Source: Gnetum montanum (Eukaryota; Streptophyta; Gnetopsida; Gnetales; Gnetaceae). From it: 64,000 bases of DNA. Of the stretch, positions 1 through 9,421 are shown one piece after another (positions within the stretch are counted from its first letter, which is position 1; the number at the start of each line of letters is the position of its first letter). The stretch is taken from NCBI GenBank assembly GCA_015680685.1, contig MNCI01008572.1, positions 1,144,947 to 1,208,946 of the forward strand, given 5' to 3'. Both the position numbers and the translations under genes were made by a program. Under the pieces are notes generated by a model that saw nothing but the letters and a program-made list of their open reading frames with translations, made no database searches and was not told the origin of the DNA.

Positions 1-14
1 GTTGCTGGGGGATT
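1..14 (+). promoter_or_regulatory. Primer-binding site (3' part) of A-1
   Basis: The first bases, GTTGCTGGGGGATT, match the end of the intact PBS of sister element A-4 (TTGGCGCCATTGCTGGGG, minus strand 42419-42402). The 5' LTR must therefore end a few bases left of the window edge. This PBS type is common in plant Athila/Tat-like gypsy elements. The tRNA partner was not checked. Confidence 0.75.
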
Positions 15-151
15 ACATTTTATCTATGTGTGCTAAGTATTTTTAGATAGTGAAATCATACAAAGTCATTGTAGAAATATCACACATCATCTTTCAGAAA
101 AATAATAACAATAATAATTTCATAAGGAACATTATATAAGAACAAACTAAG

Positions 152-2610
152 ATGTCTTCTTCTCACAGGATTGATTCACCACCTACCAATGACTCTAACC
201 ACCAACATGATAGACCTAAAAGGAACACTGATGAGATTCCTTACTAAGTAAAGGTGGTCTATGCACATTTAGATTCCTATTATTAGGACTTCACTTTTAT
301 CCTCCATTAGGTTGACTAGATATGTTGGAGAGGTTTGGAGGATAACATTATGTTACCTCCTAATCATTCAATCCATTCCATATTCATGACAGCTCTTCTG
401 AAGCTGGGTCGTAAACCAACAATCCTAGATTACCAAGTAAAGGAGCATCTCTCTAGAGATTACTAACCAAAAAATGTCCAAATATAAAAATATAAATGCA
501 TGGAGAAATACCATGAAGCCTAAGACAAAAAGGTATCAATCTCACTATTCTCACAATCACAGAAGGAGGACCTAAAATTTTCATGAGGGTAATCTCAACA
601 TCAAAGTCCTCCTCATTTGGTGAGGATGAGACAAATCAACAATAGTTACATTCAATCTTGGAAAGTAATCAATATGAAGGGAGAACTAGTTCCAGAACCA
701 AGAGAACCTCAAGGTTAAGGCCTTTCAACCATTTACTAAGAGAATGATCAAGGGACCAGAGGAGAAGGGCAAGCCAACACCACTCTCCTAGTCCTCCACC
801 TTCATCCTCCTCCTCCTAATTAAGTTCTAACAAGAGGAAATGTTACCAAGACCAAAGGAGAAATGATGAAGGTTAATATGGAGGGGAGGAGAGAGCATAA
901 ACAACAATATGAAGAGAAGAAGCATACTTACAAAAGAAGGCATAGTAGGCCACATCATAGAAGGCATGACCATCATAGGGGCCACCATGACTATAATGAC
1001 TATAATGAGTCATGCTTGCTATGAGAAGTATGATAAATATTTTAGAGGTAGTTTATATTCCTACCAAGCATCAAAGGGATAGCCAAATGGAATGGCTTGA
1101 TATGAACAACATCCATAAATTTGAGGGAGGATATGAACCCGATCCACAACATCATTTGCAAGCCTTTGATAAGTTTGTACCTTGTAGAATATTAAGAACA
1201 AGTGAAAAAAACTAAAATTGATTTCTAGAACACTTATTAAAGAATTTGAAAGTTGGTACTGGTCCTTAAAACCATAATCTATCCATAGACAAAGTACAAT
1301 GATAGAACTATTTAATGATAAATATCAAATGTACTCCAGGATGTCCAACTTGAGAAAAAAAATCCAATGATGAAAATAAAGGAATCATGAATCCCTTGAT
1401 CTAGCCTTGGATGGGTATTATTTTCTTTTGCAAGCATGCCTAGGCCATGGTTTTTCTTAAAGAGAATAGCTTCACCACATGATAGATGGGCTTAGAAATA
1501 AAACTAGAGACACTATTGGGGTTTATGCCTAAGGAAGATTGTTAGAGATGTAGGCCCATCAAATTCAAAGGCTTATTGATTAAGTGGCCAAGGAAGAAGG
1601 AGAACTCAAAAAGAGAAAGTGTAGAGGAGTATAGCAAAGATCCCTCCATTCAAAAAAGGGAGGTAGATTTTTGTGATCCTAAGGGGAAAACACCATTTAA
1701 CAAAGTGATGCAACGGAAAACCTTACCAATCCAAAGATCCATCACAAAGATATCGACTAACATTGATAAAATGTGAGATTTCTTGGATAAGAAGTTCCAA
1801 ATAGCTCTAAAGATTATGGAGAAGAAAATAGAGTAAGGGGATCAAGATAATGATAGGATGAGGAGAAAGGATAATTAAAAGGAGTACTATTAGAAATAAG
1901 ATAAGGTTGTAGTAGTTGATGAGGTTGCATATTCTGAGATAGAGGAAAAAGGATGTGACATCTACTAATATGAACATCACAATGGATGTTGTCATGTACT
2001 ATTATATCTACAAGAATTTGGTGTCTATGCGTTGAACCTAAAATTTGCAAAAGGATAACCAACTAGGAGATTGCCTTATCCATAAGGCAATTATCAATAG
2101 TAGTTTCATCAACAAAAATATTATCTAAGTGAAGCACCACCTCAACCTCAAGATCATTATCATCAATGGAAAAACCCACAGTCATGGGAGATGTCACCTC
2201 CAAGGCCATAATATTCTTACCATCAACTAGACCTAGATGGATATTATATCCAACAACCTATATTTTCTAGTGGCATTATAAGCCATGCTTCTTTTCCTCA
2301 TCATTATTACCCCCTGAATATCATAAAGTAACTAATCCATGAGCCAAATCTACTCTCAGTTATCTTTCTTATAATCCATCATGACACGTACATCTTTCAA
2401 TTCCACTTCCTAGCAACTTCCACCACCTATGCAAGGTGAAATACCACTACAGCCTCAACAACACAATGCTACAAGGGTTATGAAGTTATAACCAGAATTC
2501 AACTAGAATGCACATACATGCTATTGATTCATATGATTGGATGTAGGGATTATAATTTAAGTAGTTCTGAGTGTAAGCCTTGAAAAAGGAATTTCTTCAT
2601 ACTAGTTCAC
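152..2610 (+). pseudogene. gag of A-1 with proline-rich tail (decayed)
   Basis: The capsid/nucleocapsid gene of A-1. It opens with ATG at 152 (MSSS...), the same start as gag of A-4 (42274, minus). Recognisable pieces are an LPPN block near 350, the family motif LDMNN-(I/V)-x-KF...GY...DPQHHLQAF near 1100-1170, a zinc-binding remnant near 1950-2000 (C, H and C kept, second C changed to Y), and a Pro/Gln/Tyr-rich tail at about 2100-2600. Stops and frameshifts occur throughout. The longest open pieces are only 66-67 codons. Homology to A-2 (26.7-28.2 kb) and A-4 (39.7-42.3 kb) makes the call secure although no frame is intact. Confidence 0.8.
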
Positions 2611-2779
2611 CTAAACTTCCACAGGCATTTGTGGATGCTAATCCTTCAAAAAATACTTCAAAAATCACCAACAAGCTATCTTTATATCAAAGGTTCCACC
2701 ATGTCCATACTATCATGTTAACTTATGCAATTACATACTAGATTAAGATAGAACATCTTTATAAAAAAAGATATGATCC

Positions 2780-3300
2780 TCAGAGTCCTCTAATTTACTT
2801 ATAGATTGTAGGAAATAATCCATGTAAAGCTTAATTAAAATTAGGTTCTGGGATGAAATTAATCTCCTAAGAAATATAAAACTTGAAACCTACCTTCCCT
2901 CAAGAAATGTAATATTAAGTTAGAGCTTGCTGATCAATCCATCACTATTCCTTTGGAATTGGTGGAGAATATTGTTATCACCATTTATAGATGGTCTTAT
3001 CTAGTGGATTTCCTAGTAGTCCATATGGATAATTGTAAGGGAAACTTTCTAATTATCATGGGAAGGGCTTGGCCCAACATAATTGATGCAAAGCTAGGGA
3101 TCAAAAACCTCTCCTTGGAAATCTCCAAGGAAAATGACTTTGGAAAAGTTAAGAAGAAGATCATTCCATACATTGTATATAGTGATATAGGGTGCCATTG
3201 TGTGTAGAAAATATGGATGGTAAAAAGCACATCCATCATAGAATGCATTAACTGTGCCAAAACATTAGTTGTTCAAACGTGCCTGTACATAGTAGCCACA
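2780..3300 (+). pseudogene. Retroviral-type aspartic protease of A-1
   Basis: Processes the Gag-Pol polyprotein in live relatives. The region 2953-3207 reads ELVENIV...WSYLVDFLVVHMDNCKGNF-IIMGRAW, matching the protease of A-4 (39377-39577, minus) almost residue for residue. The catalytic block, LLDSGIGVNLIS in A-4, is here degraded near 2840-2870 to K-L-G-S-G. The domain continues into a conserved stretch (LSLEISKEN...) and then a linker before RT. The lost catalytic Asp and stops mean it is inactive. Confidence 0.75.
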
Positions 3301-3739
3301 AAATAAGAGAGTACCTAGTGGCTAACAATAGATGATAGTTCTAGTTTAACAATGTACATGGAACTAGTTGAACTCCTAAGAGTTCTTATATTGTTAAGAT
3401 CAAGGAAGTTGAGGAAATTCAGAATCAACTCTTTTACATAGAAGTAGAAATGGATTGGAGAGAGTTGGAAATCATTGATAATTTTAAACAAAAGCTCCTT
3501 GAATTTAAATCTTTATTGGCAACTCTAGAATATGTATTTCTTGAAAATCATAAGCTAGTAATCATCAATGCTAGCCTCACAAAGGAACAGAAATGAAAAC
3601 TACTAAAAGTAGTAAAAAAATGTGAACAACCTTTACTTAGTCATATGATGAACTAACTAGAATAGATTCTCACATATGCCAGCATCAAATTTATACAAAA
3701 TCTATCATAAAACCAAAGAGGTAGCCACAACAAAGAAGG

Positions 3740-5010
3740 TTGAATCTAAAACTAAAATAAGTTGTAAAAAATGAAGTTGAAAAAGTTCTTGATGTAGAAT
3801 TTTTCTATCCTATGACATACGATGATTAGGTAAATCTACTCATTATTATGTCAAAGAAAAGAGGACAATGGAGAATCTATATAAATTTTAGGCTATTGAA
3901 CATAACCATATTTAATGATCATTTTCCATTTCCATTAATGAACCAAGTATTGGATATAATCATTGGGCACAATTATAATAGCTTTTTGGATAAGTACAGT
4001 AGGTATAACCAAATCCAAATTACACTAGAAGATCAGACCAAGAAAAATTTTACAAGTCCCTAGGGGACTTTCACATATAAAAATATGTCCTTTGGCTTTT
4101 GTAATGCTCCTACAACTTTCCAATTCCTAGTCCTAACCATCTTTTAGTAGTACATTGGTAGTGGTGTGAAAGTATTTATGAATGACTTCTTCACCTATGT
4201 ACTAATTTTGAACAAGCATTTGACCATCTTGAGTAGGTACTAAAATGATGTGTAGAGAAAAACCTATAGCTTAGTTGGTAGAAAAGCCCCTTGATGGTTC
4301 AAGATGGCATTGTCTTGGTGCATAGGATTTCAAGGAAAGGAATTGAGGTCAACCCTAAAATGGTAAGGATCATTCAAGGAATAACTAGATAGCCTCAAAA
4401 TATCAAAGATATGAGGCCATTCCTTGGTCATTCTAGTTAGTAAAAGTGCTTCATTAATTTTTTTTTAAAAAAATTATCAAGTCACTGGTATAGCTTAGCA
4501 AAAAGGATGTAGTCTTTGAATGAACCAAGGAATGTGAAAAAGCATTTTAACACTTGAAGCAGAAGCTCATAGAGGCTCCAAGTCTATGCATTCCAGATTG
4601 GTCCAAACCATTTTACATCACAATAGATACATATAACTATGCCTTGGGAGTAATACTTACATAAATGGATGATAAAAAATATTTATATTATATTGATTGG
4701 GCAAGCAAGAGCATTGTGAATGCACAACACAACTATACCACCACTAAAAAAAACTCATGGTGGTGGTGTATGCATTAGAAAAATTCAAGCACTATGTTCT
4801 TTAATGCCAAATTTTTATAGATACACACTGTAGTGCAATCCATTTTCTAATGAACAAACAAGCAGTAAGCCCTCATATTTTACAGTGATTTTTGATCTTA
4901 CAAGACTTTGGTCTTACCATTGTTGACAAAAAATGAACCAAGAATGTAGTTACATATTATTCTTTTTCACTTAAGATGGAATAGCAATGATGAGGAGGAA
5001 CCATTATTAG
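3740..5010 (+). pseudogene. Reverse transcriptase-RNase H of A-1
   Basis: Once copied element RNA into DNA. The open stretch 3848-4063 carries the typical gypsy RT blocks: W-R-I-Y-I-N-F-R-L-L-N, HFPFPLMNQVLD, SFLDKYSRYNQIQI and EDQTKKNFTSP. It is followed by the GTF-Y-K-MSFG-CNAP-TFQ block near 4060-4130. The catalytic Y-M-D-D box near 4170-4190 reads F-M-N-D, so the first Asp is lost. RNase H follows (FYITIDTYNYALG near 4610, ALEKFKHYV near 4775). A stop where relatives have Trp (TAG at 4234-4236) is one of many. Inactive. Confidence 0.85.
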
Positions 5011-5039
5011 ATCAATTTCTAGATAAACTCCTGTTTGCT

Positions 5040-7385
5040 AAGTTGATTGAAGTTCATGCACTAAGTATCACAAATTGGTATGCTAAGTTTCTCTCATATC
5101 TATTCAAACATGAGACTCTGACTAAATGGGATCATAGGAAGAAATAATAGTTTCTTCAACATGTTAAACATTTCATAGAGATTGAAGGTAAACTCTACAA
5201 GATTTATGTCGATAACCTAGTAAAATGATATGTACCTAATGTAGATCAATTAAGAGTCCTCAAAGGCATTCATGAGGGCTATTGCAGGGGCCACTACTGA
5301 TGAGACATGAAATTGTTCATATTGCTGGCGGTCGCATTAAGGCACCCATGATAATGCATCCACGTTATATCATGGGTTGCGATATCGCGTATGCGATATC
5401 TCATGGGCCACGATATTGCATACGCGATATCTCATCTGCCCGTGATATCGCAGTCAGCCGCAATTTCTAGAAATAAGAGGCAGCTCTCCCTCATTTGACA
5501 TCCTAGTTTTAGAGTAGTGAAGCTTTGGTAGTTTGATCCCTCCAGAGTAAGATTTTTTCCCGTGTCTGCCTGCAGTGTGGTGAATGTAATTGTACGGTGT
5601 CTTTATTCGAGTGTGCCATAATTGGACACGCACATGATCGACAATAAAGATCAAGATTACTTCATCATTGCATCATTCACTTTGTTATTTATTTATCCAT
5701 TATTCATTTAATGTTATTTACTATTTTCTCTCTCTCACCCTTAAACTTCTAGATCATGGAATGAGTACAACTTGATTATGAGCATTTAAGTGTGATTGCT
5801 TGGTAGCCCAGTGGTGTAGTTAGGGTCTACGCTTGGTAACCTAGTGGCGTATTTGGGATTTGCGTTTGGTAATCCCAGTGGCGTACCTAGGATCTATGCT
5901 TGGTAGTCCCAGTGGTAGTCGTGCATGAACTCCAAGATGTGTACTGTTGATCAAGGAATCGGTTGCTCATCGCACTTAGGCTAGATTAGATTTTCTTACC
6001 CTTTTCCCCCTAGCTTAGCTTAGTTAATATTATTTTCCACTGCCTTCAGCAGTAGCATAGATTAGGAACACATCATACACCTCATCTAGACTAAACCATA
6101 TGTGACAAATGCAATACTAGTCCAGGTGGGAAGACAGCGAACTACGACCTAAGGATAACTATCTAGGTGCCACAACTAGTCCATCTGCGGAGTTCAACCG
6201 GATCGCGCGTGCAATGCTCGTTTCGTATGGTTGAGTGTAGGGGTACCTTGCCACTCATCAACTACATATAAAGGATGATAGCCACATAGATTCTCATGTC
6301 GAGTACTTTTGGCCAACAATCTTCAAGGATACTCACCATTTCTCCTGTTCATGCAATAGGTGTTAACGAGATGGAGGAATGAAAATTGAAATTAAAGGGA
6401 TTCAATAGCGGATTTAACCACTAGTGTCCTTTGGCATTTGGTGAATTGACTTCATGGAATCCATCACTTCCATGTCTAATGGAAAAGCCTACATTATTGT
6501 TGTCATTGACTACTATACTAAGTGGGTTAAAGCTATAGCTATAGCTGATTATACATTAACCACTGTAGCTCAATTTTTTAAAGAATAGGTGATATATAGG
6601 TTTGGTATGCCTAAAGCATGAATATTTGATACTGGAACATATTGCATAGGTTCTAATTTTTCACAAGTTAATGCAATTCTTAGGGGTGTAATATAAACTC
6701 ATAACACCCTATCATTGCCAAGCCAATGGTCAAGCAAAGGTCTCCAATAGGAAGTCACAAGAATTCTAACTCAAACTATTAGTGGATATAGGAAAGATTA
6801 GAGCACAAAACTCAATAATGCCCATTATGCATATTTTTCAACATGTAAATTTCCTATAAGCTACTCTTCCTATGGGTTAGTGTATGAAAACTTACCTAAA
6901 CTCCTAATTCAAACTTAACACTGTACACTCACAACTGCATGTGAACCTTACATAGAGATTAACCTGGCACAAAAAAATGACTTATAATACTTAATGTGCT
7001 TGATGAAAATCGAAGAGTAGCACTAATGATGAATAAAATGCATAAGGTACATAATAAATAATTTCATGACACATGGATCAAGAAGGTTACATTCAAACCA
7101 AGAGACAAGGTTCTCTATTGGAATCCAATGCATGTGCCACAATGAACTAAGTTCAAGATATTATGAAAAGGACCTTACATTATCCATTCAGATTTTCCTT
7201 CAAGGGCTATGAAAATTTACCATCAAACAAGCCCTCAAAAGCATATGCTAGTCAACATCCAATAACTTAAACCATTCATGGACTTCTAGATAACCGAACA
7301 TAACACTAACACCTATGATCAAGAAAAAGCATGCTCATTTCCCAACTTAGTTATTGAGGAGATATCCATCTACCATAAGATCTTG
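5040..7385 (+). pseudogene. Integrase of A-1, split by a solo LTR
   Basis: Inserts element DNA into chromosomes in live relatives. The N-terminal zinc-finger half (HEGYC-GH) ends at 5297 and resumes at 6266 after the nested LTR with YFWPTIFKDTHHF...C-x2-C. The catalytic core shows MSNGKAYIIVVIDYYTKWV (6475-6530), F-RFGMPK, and a second Asp in FDTGT near 6630. The C-terminal region runs to about 7385 (...NLVIEEIS), homologous to the pol end of A-3 (about 43425) and A-4 (about 38845). There are many stops, including TAG at a CAG (Gln) position near 6586. Confidence 0.8.
5298..6260 (+). mobile_element. Solo LTR, family A, TSD ACTAC
   Basis: It starts TGATGAGAC and ends CTCATCA. The 5-bp duplication ACTAC is perfect on both sides (5293-5297 and 6261-6265). 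Joining the flanks restores the integrase reading. The U3 is short: several GATATC-centred palindromes at about 5380-5455 lie just before the TATA-like box at about 5465-5477 (CTAGAAATAAGAGG here, ATAAATAAGAGG in relatives). The right end carries the conserved family-A tail (GGTACCTTGCCACTCATCA). It formed by LTR-LTR recombination of a full element. Confidence 0.93.
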
Positions 7386-9421
7386 ATAAAGATAAAAGAT
7401 TTTTCTTCTTTTTATTTTGCAACATTATTTATATGTTTTTCATTTTCTTAATGTTTTATTGATTATTTTATATATTTTTATTTTCTTTGTTATTTTCTTG
7501 TTATTTTCATTTAGTCTTATTTGAAATCTCAAATTTTATTTCATGGCTACTATGAATTTTGGAAATTGGTAAATGACCTATCAAAGTTCTAATTGATTAC
7601 AAAAGGTCAAAATTGTCCTTGGATTATGTTCTCTACTAGAAATTTGTTAATTTTCCAATGGAATTAGGCAATGAGTTCATAACATCTGCCCATTCCATCT
7701 ATTTCATATGGAGTCTACATCATGGAAACATGAAGGCTCTTTCACATTAAAACTAAAAGTAACATGTGATCTTATTATGCAACGAACTAGAAAAGGACCA
7801 AGTGGGAATGAAAAAGGATGTGACCTCAAGGGGACATGTTGCATTCTTTAATTAATTTTCTTCTTAAGTTCTATGACTTCTTGTTGGTATATCATCATTC
7901 TTGCTATCGATAATAAAAGGAAGCATATCTTTGCATGGTTTAGTTCTCATCAAAAATAAATAAATAAAACACAAACAATAGGAATTTAAACTATACCTCT
8001 TAGACCATAAAAGGATGCATGTCTTTGCATGGTGTGATTATCATTAAAAAAATAAAATACAAATAATGGAAATTCAAAGCACACCCTTTAGACAATCTAA
8101 TGGGCTACAAGCACTGACTATGGGACTGGAAAGTCATGTTACCCATGCTTGAAGACACCCCTCTAAGGCCTTATCTACTTTCTTCTTCTTTTGGACTAAT
8201 GGTTATCCTTTGTGGTTTTCATAAGATCTTAATGGTACAAGAGAAGGAATATGTCAACGTGAGATCACTGTAATAACAATGGGCTTGGTCTAGACTTGAA
8301 ACAGACTAGTATTAGATCATATTAATCATAAATTTTACCAAGGATCTTGTGTGATCAAGATGTGGATTATCCATGCATCATTCTCTATCTGTCTCCAATT
8401 TCTATCACCTCACTATCTCATACCATAGTAAATTGATAGTTTTATTTTCTAGTTTGCATAATCCAAAGACAATTCCTCATATGGCTATGAAATTTAACTT
8501 AACACAACCATTCATCATCCTAGGTGCCTATGGACTCCTTGTGATGAGGTAATGAAAGTGCATATTAGGCATAAGCCTAATTTGAGAAGGATCCACTTGT
8601 ATCTCTATTAGTTTACCTTAAGTTCAATTCCCTAACCATAGGTTGATTGCAAACTTGATTATATCAATAGCTTGCAACATCCAATTTTTGCTCTATTTTG
8701 GCATCAAAAACATCCTACAATAACTCATCCCACATGCTCCAAATTTCTTTAATTTCTTAAACCATGTCTTCCATTATGTTGCTACTATGATTTTTTTTAA
8801 CTTTCATTTGGCTCTTGTTTTGACCTCAAACTCATCCAAAATCCCTTCATATCTTTAAGTAAAAAATTGATCCAAATAGTTGTGTTAACACATCCTCATT
8901 AATGTAGTGGGCTTAGTTGATGTAGCCCCATTAATGCAGCTCAAGAATCCTATATATATGTATGAAAGTTAGCTCATTTTTCATCAATTATATAAAATGC
9001 AAGAGAATTTTTTGTTATTTTTCAGAGATCAGGAGCCTTCAAAGAGCCATAACTTCTAAATCACTTACTTAATCTCACCTATTCTTTGATACTTAAGCTA
9101 CTAGAAATATGCTTTACATTATGGGAGTACCAAACATTAGGTTTTCATAGAAAAGTTTTTGAAATTTTTCTAACTCATAAATAAGATATTAGAATAATAT
9201 TAAATTAACAATCACAAGAATTAATATTAATAATCAACTTCCATTAAAGCATGAATAACATAATAATAAAATAATATTATAAGCCTATGATCACAAAATA
9301 AGGACTTAACAATAAAATCACCATGTTTGACCAATAAACATAACCTAATCAAATAAAAGAAAGGCATCTAAAGGAGATTAAGACTTTTCTTATGAAGGTA
9401 ATATTGGGTTTGGGATCTCAG
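7386..9421 (+). other. Non-coding spacer between integrase and ORF3 of A-1
   Basis: No sustained reading frame. It is T-rich near 7390-7540. It holds a roughly 90-bp imperfect tandem duplication (about 7910-8000 and 8000-8095, each with GGA-GCAT-TCTTTGCATGG), then a motif TGTTACCCATGCTTGAAG at about 8133, also present several times in A-3 (43998-44270). Homology to A-3 (44.4-44.9 kb) continues to about 8640. A putative internal promoter lies near the right end. Confidence 0.6.
8885..8965 (+). promoter_or_regulatory. Putative internal promoter ahead of ORF3
   Basis: A TATA-like box CCTATATATATG at about 8949 is preceded by TTGATGTAGCCCCATTAATG (about 8918-8937). The same box, TTGATGTAGCCCTATTGATG, occurs at about 12512-12531, upstream of the TATA (TATATAAG) in this element's own 3' LTR. 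The spacing box-to-TATA is similar. This suggests a duplicated LTR-type promoter driving ORF3. The match is seen; the function is inferred. Confidence 0.45.

Noticed and set aside
5378-5455. CRISPR-like or phage-operator repeats (GATATC words)
   Set aside because: Irregular spacing, no spacers, located in the U3 of a plant LTR; better explained as promoter elements.
3740-7385. Reassigned stop codon (TAG read as Trp/Gln)
   Set aside because: TAA and TGA are also present, frameshifts are common, and MED30 exon 1 uses TGG for Trp normally. Mutation is the simple explanation.
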